Shown piece by piece: positions 23,790-35,604 of a stretch of 39,584 nt of DNA. Numbering within the stretch: the stretch's first letter is position 1; each line of letters opens with the position of its first letter. Under the pieces are notes generated by a model. That model searched no databases and was not told the origin of the DNA. It worked only from the letters and a program-made list of their open reading frames with translations. The position numbers were made by a program, and so were the translations under genes. Source of the stretch: Triparma columacea (lineage: Eukaryota; Sar; Bolidophyceae; Parmales; Triparmaceae); assembly GCA_030267965.1 (NCBI GenBank), contig BRYA01000331.1, positions 67,319-106,902 on the forward strand, written 5' to 3'.

Positions 23790-24131
23790 AGATTTTAGGG
23801 GGGGGAGACAGAGAGGAGAATTTGGGGGGAAGGGTTAGTTGTAGGAGGCTGTAATAACAAGCGGAATGATATTATACATTCAGATAACACAAGACTTCTT
23901 CCTTGACTCTTTTTTCACTCACTACATGGCTTTTCTTCTCACAGTCAAAATTAGGAATTCCTTAGCTCCGAATTAGCCTAAACTTTGAAAGACGGTTATC
24001 CTTTTGGACAAAATCACACCCCGTTAACCACCCCTCTCTCCAATCTCTCCACTCTACCCCCGTTCCCCGTCTCCCCCCTCGCCCCTTCGACTCCCACTCC
24101 ATCCTGCTTCTTCCTTTGTAAATAATCCCCC
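23790..24131. other. Intergenic region, 342 bp, no gene seen
   Basis: It holds the 3' UTR of the light-harvesting gene (a GATATTATACATT stretch near 23868 may be near its poly(A) site) and a C/T-rich leader before the receptor gene. No ORF, tRNA-like structure or repeat of note was seen. Confidence 0.6.
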
Positions 24132-26360
24132 ATGGGCGGTGATGGTATGGCCCTTCTCCTCCTCCTCCTTACCCTCCCCCTTCAAGCTATGTCCAAAATC
24201 AGCAGCAAAACCTTCGACACATTTTCATCGTGGTCGTACATCGACAGGTTTGTATTCATTCCAACTCCCTCTACTGATTTAGACACATTCGGAGGACCAA
24301 GTACAGGTGAGAATGATGCCACGGATATGAAAATCCGCCCTTCGTCAGGCGCTTCAACTTATCTACTGACGTAAACCCCCTCTTGGGTCTCGATCCGCCC
24401 CCCCCCCCCCCCTCCGCCTCAGATGAAGGACTCAAGTTCATAAAGAATAACTATGGCCTCCTAGAATTTTCTGTAGACTTCGCCGCCACTACCCACCCCT
24501 CGCTTCTACTCTACTACGGCTCCTTCGATGAGTGGAACGACGTGTACACTTCTACTGACAATTGCCTGGAGAGGTTGGAGAGGGCCTCGTCAAAGCTGGA
24601 CCTTAAGTCCCGTGGCTCTGCAGTGAAGGAAATCGACAGCCTGACGGAGCTTCGCTTCGTGGGTCGGGAAATGACAAGAGCCTCGGGCTACGTTTACTTC
24701 ACGTCCAACACCCCGCAGTGGTTCTTCTTCGTTATAAGCAACTGCGAGCCTCAGCAGAACGGCGCTGACGCTGAGAGGTGCGCGAACGAGGGGTACTGCC
24801 AGGGCCCCACCATCGCCAGGATTGATTACAACTTCACCAACGGCTCGTCGCTGAGCAAGAAGCACTTCTCCTACGACGTCTTCGGGCTCCGCGCAATGTA
24901 CATCGTCTTCTTCACCTTCCAGGTCCTCCTCACGATAACCTGCAGGTTCCTAAGGAACGTCCTATCCCAGCTCAACAAGTACCACGTGACGGTGCAGCTA
25001 CTGACCTGCAGCGTTACGCTGGCGGCGGTCAGCCACCTGTTCTCAGTCGTGGCGTACGAGGAGCTAGCGGGAAAGGGCCTGGAGCACAACGAGCTACACT
25101 CGGCGGCGAGCTTCCTATTCAACCTTTCTGACTTGCTGATGGTGTACCTGCTAGTGTTTTTGGGGAAGGGTTGGACGCTTGTGAGGTACAAGATTAGCAG
25201 CGGAGGCCGGTTGAAGGTGAGAGTTGGCGAGGAGTGAAGCGACGAGCAATTGAGTAGTAAAAAATACACCTTAAATAAACTAACCTCTCTCTGGTCGTCG
25301 CGCTGCGTCTCCTCCGCCGACCTTCCCCCGCTCTTCGCAGCTGACGGTCCTCATGACTTTCACCCTCTTCTCCTCAATAGCCCTAGACGGCTGGAAGACC
25401 GCGGGCTTCGACACCGCCACAGTGGTCTTCTTCTACGCGACCCCACCGGGCGTATGCTTCATGTGCCTCAGGACTGCCACCGCACTGTGGTTTTATTACT
25501 GCTGCTGGACGACGCAGAAAAGCTTCCAGACCAAGGTGAGAGTAGACTAGAAGCGAAAAAAGCAAGGGCGTTACAAAAAACTAATGCAAACCTTTCGGTC
25601 GTGACTTCTCGCTCGTTACCCCCTCTCCTAGCGAAACTTCTTCCTTCGGTTCAAGATCTTCTTCACGTCCTGGCTCCTCGCGAGGCCCATTATCTGCGTG
25701 GCTTGTATTTACGGTCTAGACGACAACGAGAGGTGAGAAGTGAAAGAGCACCGCGAAGATAATGACAGCGCGCGTGGAGGTGCTTATTATGAGATACCTT
25801 TCACCCCCCTGCACACTAAAGCAAGTCCCTCCGCTGCTCGCTTCGCTCGCCACACTCGCCGAACTCGCCGAACTCGCCGCAGAATGAAGTACGTGGTGTC
25901 TTGGGACACTTGCATGCTCTTCATCGGCCACGCGGCCCTCGTCGCCATGTACATCCCTAATGTAAATTATAACAAGGGGTTCCCCTTCCACAAGGTAAGC
26001 AGTGCCATGCTGGGGCTCGTCCAAGGGCAATCCGCGAGCGAGTACCTCAGGGACCTGCAAGCGAACGGGCAGGGCAGAGACAATAATGGCGAGCGTGACG
26101 AATCTCGCCCTCCTCCTCAGCAGCGCCTACAAAACAACGAGGGCGCGCTCTTCAGCGTTAGGCAGGCCAAGAGTTTGATGAAATCCTCTGGGATTGAAAT
26201 GTACCAGACCATGACAACCCTGAAGGGGGCCGCGGAAGACCTAATTACAACCCTCAGAGACCTCGATGACTACGAAGGAGAGGACATTAGCTTCTCTCGA
26301 GAGCAGTTTAGGCAAGGAGGATCGGGCGGACAAAGCATGGCAGACTTGGAACAATTTTAA
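24132..26360 (+). CDS. Seven-helix receptor-like protein of the GPR180/TMEM145 (intimal thickness-related receptor) family
   Basis: Five exons: 24132-24306, 24423-25216, 25341-25535, 25632-25732 and 25883-26360 (phases 1, 0, 0, 2), giving 580 aa. Residues 1-20 are a signal peptide (MALLLLLLTLPLQA). An extracellular beta-type domain of about 190 residues follows, with paired Cys (SNCEPQQ, CANEGYC) and an N-glycosylation site (NFTNGSS). Seven hydrophobic helices are visible at about 216-236, 249-272, 290-310, 324-345, 356-378, 395-415 and 424-446, then a 134-residue polar tail. Signal peptide, lumenal domain and helix pattern fit the Rhodopsin-like GPCR transmembrane family (GpcrRhopsn4) that includes GPR180 and TMEM145. 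Ligand and signalling are unknown. The stop is 46 bp from the stop of the convergent kinesin. A 14-base C run precedes the intron 1 acceptor. Confidence 0.82.
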
Positions 26361-26405
26361 TACCACCAAAAACGCCTCTCTATTTCAATGAAAAGCAGGA
26401 CTCTA

Positions 26406-29400
26406 TTAACGGACCCCCCCCCTAATTACCCTGGCACTCGCGGGCCTGCTGGCACTGGCAGGCCTCCCCTTCCCCCTCCTCATCTCTTGCTCCTTCGCCC
26501 TTCTCCTCTTCTCCGCGTCGATGGCGATCCTCATGTTCTTGAGCTTCATGCTCTGACTTCTCAGCTGAGCCTGGTATGTGGCCTTATCCTCCTCGAGCTG
26601 TCGTATGTAACCAACCGTCTCCGACCCTTCGAGCTCCCTCATTACCCTCGCATTCACAACCTTATTCAAATTCGTTCCGACAAAACTTCTCAGTTGCGCC
26701 AGCCCTTCCTTGAGCTCCGCCTCGCTCATCCCCTCGAGAGGAGTGCTCAGATCCAAATCCTCTTCATTCATCATGACTGAGCCGGAAGTGATGGCCGAAC
26801 TTGCCTTGGTGTTGACGCTGGTGACAGTCATCAGATCGTCGTCGAAGGCATTCTGCCCCTTGAGAGGAGCATTCCAAATGTCGTCCTCCTCCCCCCTCCC
26901 CCCGCTGACAGCCGTTCCTCTCATCCTCGGAGCCGTGCTCGGCCTCTGCCTTTGTCTCCCCCTCCCCTTGCTTGTGTCCCTTAGTGCCTTGGCAGCGTAT
27001 CCCGACATGACCCCCCCCTCCTTAATAATCTCCTCAACGCCTTGAAGCGCCATTGTCGCCCTGTTTTGTACCATCCTTTTGTGCATCTCTGCCTCCCTCA
27101 TTTTCTCTATGATCCTCAGTGTGTTGCTCAAGGCGGCGCCATCGTCGAGGATGTCCCTAGGCATCGAGGAGATCATCGGTACGAATCCCCTCCTGGTCTT
27201 CCTCATTTCGTACCTGCCCTGCCCGATGCCCTCGACGACATCCTTCACCCCTACGCTGTAATTGTAAAGTTTGATTATCTCTCCTTCGAGAGCGGCGATT
27301 ATAGCATTCTTCTTCTCCCTGTACAAGTTGAAGTCCGAGACGAACTTCTTCGCCTCAGCGTGCTTCTTGTCCAACCAGTACTCGTACTGCTGCTTGATGT
27401 TCTGAATTTCCGCCTGCCTTCCGAATTCAAGCGCCTTGAGTTCCTTGGAAAACTTTATCCTCTCCTCTAGGGTGATCTTCTCGTTCGCCTTCTGGGCATC
27501 CTGTAACAGCTTAGTGTTGAACATGAGTGACTGGGGGATGCTGCTCATCACGGCGTGCTGCTGTTGCAGTAGCTTCTGATTGTGGTTGACAAGGTCATCG
27601 ATTTGCTGACCGTGCGTCTCAGTCATCATCCTTTGGAGGTCCTCTAGCTTCTGCGTCTTGTTGCTTAGCTCAGTGGACAGCTGCTGATTGCTCCTCTTCA
27701 TGCTAACCACCAGTGAGGCGTGCTGATGCTGATTTTCTTGGATCTGCCCCTTGAGTTTCTCACACTCCTCCTTTCTCTGCTTCAGTTTGGTCTTCTGGAG
27801 CTTCAACTGGTGGCTGAGGTCGGCGACAAGCTCTTGAAGCTCCGCGCTTGCCCCGTCGAGCATCTGGTCCATCTCAGCCCCTCGAGGGAGCGATGCCGCG
27901 CTGGCAAGGTGTGCTCCGTCCGCCCCGAACCCCCCTGGAGGAGCGCCAACAGCCGACCCCACGACTCGGCCGTCAGGGAGCAAAATGGTGCCGTCCTCTT
28001 GGACGGTGCCCTGAATTCCCATCTGCTTGAGCACTTCTAGAACTCTCAAATTCGGGTTTGCCGTGAGTGAAGCCGCGGACTCAGATTGAGCGAGCTGCGA
28101 CAAGCAAATTTAGTCACGGGTTAGGTTGCATTATTAGTGACTTGGAATTGCATGTGTGTGCGTGTGTGGTGTACTTTGGATTTTGCTTCTTACTTACCTT
28201 CTTCTTCAGCAGTTCAATCTCTCCCCTCAGCTTCTTGCCGTGTTCTCCCCCTCCGCCGTGCTTGTCGGGCTTTGACGCGTAATTAACCTGCGGCGTGTTT
28301 TGTACATTTCTGCACCTGTTCGCGAACTGCAGGGTCGACAGCGACTCGTCGGCGTATGCTGGAACCGGGTGGATGGTCGCCAGGAGGGTGGTGTAGCTGT
28401 TGCCGCCTAGCGAGTTCTGTAGAAGTCGGGTGAGCTTCGAGTCGCGATACGACACGTGGGAGACGCCTTGCTCGGGATCAAGGGCTAGAACGACCTTCCC
28501 GAGTGCGGTGAGGGACGTGTTGATGTACAGAGCCTCCTTGAGTCTCATACCCGAGGACTCGGACTTTTTGATCCTCTCTGAGCCTGCCAGATCCACGAGG
28601 TTGAGCATCCCCTTCACGGCCTCGGCGGAGTGCCTGTCGCGCTGCACAACATTGATGGTGAAGACAGTGTGGGAGCGTGAAGAGACCTGCGACGAGCGAA
28701 GTGGGCCGCGCGGAGAGGATCGCGTTAGTGGATAAGATGACTTGCTTTAATGCCAATGCCGTTGCGCTACATTGATTCTGCCCTTGTTCTCACCTCGTTG
28801 ATTTTCGTCTCGTGGGTCGCGCGAAGGGCTAGGCCCATGTTGATGACCGACATGGCCTCCTCCGTCGTAGTCACAGGGATGAGGGCGAGGTCCTTCACGA
28901 AAACGTTGTGGTCCAAGTCTTCGTGTATCTCGTAGTTCATCGTGGTGTAGTAATTCTGCTGGGACAGGGATTGCGCAGAGTTGTTCTTGGACATGGCTTC
29001 CCCGGTCGAGCCTGCGCGATGAGCGCGACGGTAAGTTAGAATTATAGAGTTATGCGTGGTACACTAAGGATACAACACAAGGTCTTCTCACTCACCTATG
29101 GACTCGTTCCTAGAGACTGTCCTGGGGCGGTTGAAAGAAGACTGCCTTTCAAGCTGCAGCCTCTCGAAGATTTCCGACGTCTTGTTGTTGAGGTCAGGAA
29201 CAGTATCAACCCCGTTGATCTGATCGAGGTAAGCTTTACCGAGGTCGCGGATCTGGTCACAGTAGATCTCGAGGAAGGAAACTACCATAGCACACTCTGC
29301 ACCACCAGCATTCTTCATGTTCAACTGCTCCGAGATGCTCTCTATCACGCGAGGGATCATTCCCCGGCTCTCTCCCTCATCTCCAAACATACTGTACGTC

Positions 29401-29883
29401 TTTCCTGACCCTGTCTGACCGTAGGCAAAGCAGCAGGAGTTGTAACCATCCATGACATGCTGAACGTGGGGCTTTACCACCGTGTCGTAGATCTCAGCCT
29501 GTGAACTCTCTGACCAGAAGATCCTCTCATAGCTGTTTGGGCGGACGTGACGAGGGAAGTGAGCAAAGGATGCCTGGGAAGGGTGATCTTAAGTGGTACT
29601 CACGAGAAAATGTGGTCTCCATACTCAGGCCCCTTTGAGGGATCTGTTATTTGAATCTTTTTTGGGTCCGTGAACAGCTTATAGACAGCCTCAGACGCAT
29701 CTTTATCCTCAGGCGGGCGACTAAAGGGGAAGGTGAGGAAATGAAAGAAAATAAGGGTGGAGTTAGCGAGGCACTCGGGGGGGGGGTGGGGGCCAAAGGG
29801 GAAAGGACTCACCCACGGATAAACACCTTTATGCTAGAAGACGAATCGCCACCAGTGTGGTCGTTCACTACCTGGTGTTCCAT
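26406..29883 (-). CDS. Kinesin with N-terminal motor and long coiled-coil tail, six exons
   Basis: Minus-strand exons: 29883-29813, 29720-29604, 29532-29096, 29011-28794, 28686-28198 and 28094-26406, phases 2, 2, 1, 0, 0, giving 1006 aa. The motor begins at IKVFIR (about 18). P-loop GQTGSGKT is at 101-108, switch I VSSRSH at 282-287, immediately after an intron, and switch II LVDLAGSE at 311-318; the motor ends near ANRCRNVQN. These residues predict an ATP-driven microtubule motor. A loop of about 35 residues (GEAMSKNNSAQ...) precedes the EIHED segment. The tail is coiled coil at about 470-760, followed by Arg/Ser-rich disordered sequence. The usual (V/C)RP after the first strand is GRP here, made by the exon 1/2 junction. 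The family could not be settled; a motile-cilium kinesin is possible. Confidence 0.92.
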
Positions 29884-30032
29884 TTATTGTACGTTGGAAG
29901 AATGTTGGGTCAAAAATGCCCAAACAGTCGTTATTCTTTGAAATCAGAGTCCTAAAAAGTAGGAATTGGGCCACAGATGTAATTTTTATGAATTCAAATG
30001 AAGTTGAAATTTCTCTGTTTTTGTGACACAAG

Positions 30033-33000
30033 TCAGTACTTGACTCCTTTCCCCTTGCCTTTCGACTTTCCTTTGCTTCCGCCCTTGTCCTTCCCCCCTA
30101 CCCCGGCCTTCTCCTTCATGTGCTTTACGTAACTTGCCCTGTCGGACTTCTTCATGTTCTTGATCTTGTTCTTCAAGTCTAACTCCTTCTTCTTCTTGAG
30201 TTCGGACCTCGACTTCATTTCCTGCTGATTCTGGGTCTTGTTGGCCTTCTTCTGCTCCATCTTCTCCTTCGTCATCCACCTGGGGTTCTGCTTCTTTGGC
30301 GCCTTCTCTGAAGGATCGTTCTCCCTCCTGGCCTCCTCAATATCAGTGTCCATGTCGTCCATGACGCCTGCTCTTCCGACGCTCTTGTTTGTCTTCTTCT
30401 GCCACTTCTCGTAGAGCTGGCCCAACTTCATGTCCTTGCCCGCTTTCTGAATTCCGCTCTCCAGCCTGACCTTCTTTGCCTGGGTCATGCCACTGTGAAG
30501 GACGAGCGATGAGGAGCAGAAGGGTTGCGTTAGAGTTGACGACGATGGTGTTTTGGCGTTTCTTCGGTCACAATTTGCATACTCTTACCTTGCCTCGTCT
30601 CCAACTGTCGTCTGGATGTACTTCCTCTTGCTCTTATCCCACCTCATAATTCTCTGCTTCTTGACGAGGTCGATGTTCTCGTCCCCGACAATGTCTAGCA
30701 TGTGCTGTTCCATCTCCAACGCCGCGGACTGGGCGCTCTTTCCGTCCCCAGCAGAGGGCTGGAGGGCAGCCTCAACCTCCCTGTCTCTCTGGGTGAATCC
30801 ACGGTCATACTCGATATAGTCGGAGCTCTTAAAAGATTTGGGGGGCTCGGACTTGGACTTAGAGGTAGGGGCAGGAAGAGCCTTGCCGGACTTGGCTCGC
30901 TTCCTTTCAGCCTTGCTCATCCTGCGATGAGCAAAGCGAGACACAGAGGGGGTAAAGTTAGCGGGTTTGCTCGTCGCAAGAAGGGCACTGTGATTTGAAT
31001 ATATATCGTCGCATCGCTCCTCTTTGCGATGCACTTCTACTTTTTTGTCCATTCTCACCTTCGCTTAGTGGGCTCCTGCACTTGAAAGGGCTTCGAGGTG
31101 GACTTGGAGCGAACGTAGTCGCCCTTGTCTCCTCCCTCGCCCTCCTCCTCCCCATCGCTGTCACCATTGAGGTTTTTTGCCGTCTTGCTTCCTGCAGTGA
31201 CGATAGTCCCCTTGTTCCTGACTACCTTCATCTCTCTTCTCATGCTTTTCATGATGGCCTGAGTGTCGCCCTTGATAGTCCCGGTGTTCCTCCCTTTGTC
31301 GACCTGCCCCGCAACAGTACTCCCGGCAGCCGCGGCGCGGGCCTCGAATATCGTCTCCTTAGGACGAAAGGATGACATGGCGGTGAGAAATTCGTTCCGT
31401 TTTATGTAGTCGTCAGCGCTTCCCACCATGGTCTTGGTGGCGTTGGCAGAGGAGGAGCCGGAAACTGCAAAGCGAGGGCAAACAAAACGGGGGTGAGCGA
31501 AACAAGAGTGGACGATGTGAGACGTAGAGGGCGTTACGTTAGTGAGTGGATGTTTTCGTTTTGGTGGCCATCGTCCTCACTCCGCTGTTCTATTATTTCG
31601 TCCATCCTCACCTTTCCCGCGGATATCAGACATTCCGGTGCGCATCTTCTCCAGCTTACAGTGCTCCACGTACGCCAGCAGCGGGTGAGGGGGTATCGGG
31701 GTATTCAGGAGGACCTTAGACCTCCTCACTCCCTCCCTGCTCGGGTCTGGCCTGCTCCGCTTGTACTGCTTCATGCCGTTCTTGGCCGTCCTGATAAGGG
31801 AGTCGAAGTTTTCGGCTTCCTTGTTGCCGGACTCGTTGGCGATTATGCGACGGACATTCTCATTCTCGTCGGTTATCACGGACTCGGGGATGCTACCGAA
31901 GTGCACGAACTCGGGAGTCTGCTGGGTTAGGGAGTATTGGATGAGGGATTTAGGGGCAGTGGGGGCTTCGGATGGGGTGGAGACTGGGGTAGTAAGGGTA
32001 ACACCAGGAGCGGCGTCAGAGTCAGAGTCAGAGTCAGAGTCAGAGTCAGAGTCAGAGTCAGAGGAGTCGTCGTCGTTTTGGTATTCGTCGTTCTCCAGCA
32101 CCGAGTCGTCGTCGGCGTTGTTGGCGGTGCTGGAATCGGCACTGTCCTCCTTCACGTAGTCAGTATCGGCATCAAAACCCTCCTCCTTCCCTTCTCCCTC
32201 CTCCTTCTTCCTGCTCTCGATGGCTGGGTTACAAACCCTCCTGCCCAGGAACAAGTGCAGGTCTACCATGAACGGAACCTCGTCCGGCTCCACTAGCGCG
32301 AACGCGTACCCTATCCTCCCCGCCCTCGCCGCTCTGCCGCTACGGTGGATGAAGAGCTTGGGGCTGGGCGGGAAGCTGTGGTGGATAACGTTGTCAATCA
32401 TCGGAACGTCGAGCCCGCGGGCTGCAACGTCGGTAACGACTAGGACGGGAACCTTGCCGGAGCGGAACTTGTGGAGGTTAGACTTTCGGGCCTCGACGTC
32501 CATGGTTCCGTAGATGCAGACGGCATCCAGGCCGGTGCAGCGGATGAGGGTAGTAAGGTACTCGACATGGTGGCGCGTGGCCGCGAAGATTATGGTGAGG
32601 CCTTTGGGGGGGAGGACCTCCCGGAGGATGTAGAGGAGGGCTCCGTCCTTGTCGGTGGACCGACAGGTCAGGAAGCTGAGACGGAGGTTCTCGGAGACCG
32701 TAGCCTCGTTATCGAGGCGGACGAGAGTGGGGTCCTGGAGGCCAGCGCGGGCGAACTCGACGAGCATCTTGGGCATGGTGGCGCTGAAGAGCAAAGTCTG
32801 CCTGCCCTCGGGCATGGTGCGGGAGATGTCCCTGAGCTGGGACGCAAATCCCATCTCGAAGAGGCGGTCGGCCTCATCATAGACAACGCACTCGATGTTT
32901 TTGAGGTTGAAATCTGGGACCTCGAGGAGGTGGTGGGCTAAACGGCCTGGGGTGGCAACGATTATGTCGGGCTTGTTTGAGAGGTCCTCGAACTGCGGGG

Positions 33001-33496
33001 GTTGGGAGAAGGGGCGAAAGGATGAGGGGGCGAGAAGGTATTAGCGAAGGTGTTGGAGAAGGAATTGACACAGGCACAGCACAGAAGAACAGGCAACCCT
33101 TTCTCTCACCTGCTTCTCCATCCCATCTCCCCCTACAATCGGAACCGCCCTAATTTCCGTGAACTTCCCCATACTCTTGATAACTTTGAGTGTTTGTAGC
33201 GCCAGATCCCTCGTCGGGGACAGTATCAGTCCCCTGGCCCCCTGGTAAGTGTTGTTTGGAGAGGACAGGAGCTTCTCAAGCATGGGAACCACAAATGCGG
33301 CGGTCTTTCCGGACCCGGTACGTGCCATACAAACGACATCACCGCCGAGTAGACAGACGGGAAGGGCCTTACGCTGCACGGGGGTGGGGACCTTGTAGCC
33401 CATCCTCATGACCCCGCGGAAGATGTCATCTGATAGACCGAGGGATTGAAATCCTCCGCTTTTAGCGTTTTTATTATTCTTATTAGGCTTGCCCAT
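30033..33496 (-). CDS. DDX54: DEAD-box ATP-dependent RNA helicase, Dbp10/DDX54 type
   Basis: Minus-strand exons: 33496-33110, 32992-31612, 31464-31059, 30921-30589 and 30492-30033 (phases 0, 1, 2, 2), giving 988 aa. All helicase motifs are present: Q motif ([13 protein letters not shown]...PTPVQ), ARTGSGKT (58-65), [17 protein letters not shown] (168-171), SAT (199-201), DVAARGLD and [10 protein letters not shown] (345-354). The C-terminal part has DDX54/Dbp10 features: [15 protein letters not shown], then ESGIQK...[10 protein letters not shown] of the DBP10CT domain, and a Lys/Gly tail ([10 protein letters not shown]). Dbp10 and DDX54 act in the nucleolus during 60S ribosomal subunit assembly. 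An acidic insert with eight Ser-Asp pairs follows the helicase core. The gene starts 338 bp from the divergent coiled-coil/IQ gene. Confidence 0.93.
32015..32062 (+). repeat. Hexanucleotide (GTCAGA)8 repeat, coding
   Basis: Eight perfect copies of GTCAGA lie inside exon 2 of the DDX54-type gene. On the coding (minus) strand they read TCTGAC and encode eight Ser-Asp pairs, an acidic low-complexity stretch and potential CK2 target. Perfect copies suggest recent slippage. Confidence 0.95.
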
Positions 33497-33834
33497 TGTC
33501 GAAAATATGGTTGAATTTAGATGAAATACGGTAAGAAGGGAGAATTAGGAACTGCTTCGGAAATTGGTCGGAAGCCCACTCGTTTCTAAATTGGACAGAG
33601 TGCGGTAGAGGGATTGAAAACTGTATTGAGAGGACAATATTACACGAGAGGTAACGAATATACGTATTTACTATCGAAATAAAGAGATTGAGGCGTGTTG
33701 TTTGGCTTTGTCCTTGACCACTTTTTGGCATTTCCTGGCTTCGAGGATTTTCAGCCCTTGATTCAGGACTTGAGCAGCCAACCCAAAACTGTTAGTGTTT
33801 CCTCTTCCTTCCTTTTACCCTCTACCCCCCACCG
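33497..33834. promoter_or_regulatory. Divergent promoter region between helicase and coiled-coil/IQ genes
   Basis: This 338-bp stretch separates two divergent start codons. It is AT-richer than the flanking coding sequence (for example ATATACGTATTTAC near 33658 and a TATCGAAATAAAG run). No gene is visible in it. It should hold both promoters and 5' UTRs. Confidence 0.5.
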
Positions 33835-35604
33835 ATGGACCAATCGTCTCCTTCCACCGGTAATCCCGTCCCCCCCCTCCATCGCCTCGTACCCCAGTCC
33901 GTCTACGGTGTCCGTGACATTCACGGCTATGCCTCCCTCCCCTCCCGTCCCAACTCAGCTGCAGACTCATGGGGGAGGAGGAAGGACCTGCTCAGGGTGG
34001 CGAAGGAAAGTGAGAGGATGATGATAGAGGGGGGGAAACTACCGGAGAGACACAAGCTACCGAGCCCCCCCCCCACTTTTAGGCTTAATGAGGAACAGGA
34101 GATGGAGGTGAGGGGGAGGGTCTTGGGGCAGGGGGGGAGAGGAGCGAAGAGCGGAGAAGAGGAGCGAGGGGAAGGAGCGAAAGATCGATGCAACAAGAAG
34201 AAATCAGGCAAAGGGATGGTTCTACATTGCACCTTATCCCCACTAATGAAACCCCTTCATCCCCCTTTATCCCCCTTTATCCCTTTCTCCCCCTTGTTCC
34301 CTCCCCGCCTGCAGGTCGATGCCTTCGTATCAGCCTACGAGAAGCGTACCGGCAATGCTATCCGCTTCGAGGCTCCCTCAGACACCTACAAGCGTCTCCT
34401 CTCCAACATCTCTCGCATGACAAAGACCCAGAAGCGCGAGGAGCTCCGGGAGCGAGGCCTCCACAGGAGGGGACTGAGCGAGAAGGAACTGGACCAGAGG
34501 CTTACGGTCCTATACACAAAGGAAACGAGGCAGAAGAGACTGCAGGAGGCGCAGTATGATAAGGACCATAAGATTATACAGGTGAGGAGGAGGGAAGACT
34601 GGGGGCTGTTGTTGTAACCCTGACAGAAAGCGGAATACACTGTATTGTAACTAACTAACGTTGCTCCTTGCCATGTACCTCCCCCCCAACAGCACATAAG
34701 GAAGGAGGCCGGAGCGTTCGGGCTCCTCAATGATAGGGCCCAAGTCGGCCCCCGCAAGGCCAACCCTGCCTATTTCAACATGCCTCGCACAGTTTTCCTC
34801 AGCCTGACCCAGCTCCAGAGGGACTATAGAAGCCTTTCACACGACGTCCTCGACAACGCCATCTTCGTCTTCGACCTGGAGAGGACATGGGTGTTCCGCC
34901 CCGCCAGCAGGCTCCCCGACCAACACTTTGATAGCAGGTACGTCAAAGTGGAGGACGAGCTCAAGGAGATCATAAGCTTCAAGGAGGAGCAGGGGATGTG
35001 TCACTGGTTCAGGCCCAAGAAGGACTACGCGAAGCTCAGCGACTTCCTGACCAAGATTCAGGACCCCATGTGCAAGAACAGGTTCTGCTACGGCCCGCTC
35101 AGGACGGAGGAGTTCTTCTGGTGGAGGATATCAAACAACGACGCGTGGAAGGGGCTCCCGTACTACGGGGAGAGGAAGCCGGAGCCTAGGTTCGTCAGGG
35201 AGACCAACAAGATTGTCAGCAACTTCAAGGAGGGCGGGTTTGAGTATGGATGCGTAGCGGAGTTGTTTGTGCAGTCAAACCCCAGCCTGGACATCGCGCC
35301 GTGGTTCGAGGTCCCCAAGGCGTCTGAGGAGGACGAGGAGAGCCTCAGAAGCTTGAAGAAGCAGAAGAGCAGGAAAGGCAACGCCGAGCAGAGGCGCAAG
35401 GCCAAGGAGAAAGAGAGGGAGAGGGACATCGTCAAGGCCAAGAAGGAAGGGGAGAGGCTGCAAGTGGAGAAGGAGCTGGGAGAGCTGGCTAGCACAATCA
35501 CGATGCAGGCATTTGTGAGGGGCAGCCTCAGTAGAGGGAACACACCGGTGATGAGGAGGGGGGGAGCTGAGCGGGGAGGCGGGGAAGAGGAGGGAAGCAC
35601 ATGA
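33835..35604 (+). CDS. Coiled-coil protein with C-terminal IQ motif, three exons
   Basis: Exons 33835-34107, 34315-34581 and 34693-35604, all phase 0, give 483 aa. The start MDQSSPSTGNP at 33835 is the first ATG downstream of the promoter region. Residues about 55-180 are charged helix (TQKREELRERG, KETRQKRLQEAQYDKDHK). The middle part is conserved-looking and globular, with aromatic-rich stretches (FDLERTWVFRP, MCHWFRPKK, EEFFWWRIS). It ends with a Lys/Glu coiled coil and MQAFVRGSLSRG at 451-462, which matches the IQ motif (Q-x3-RG-x3-R) and so may bind calmodulin or a related EF-hand protein. I do not recognise the central domain. The first intron (207 bp) is a multiple of three and contains no stop in frame, so a retained-intron form about 69 residues longer is possible. 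Confidence 0.75.
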
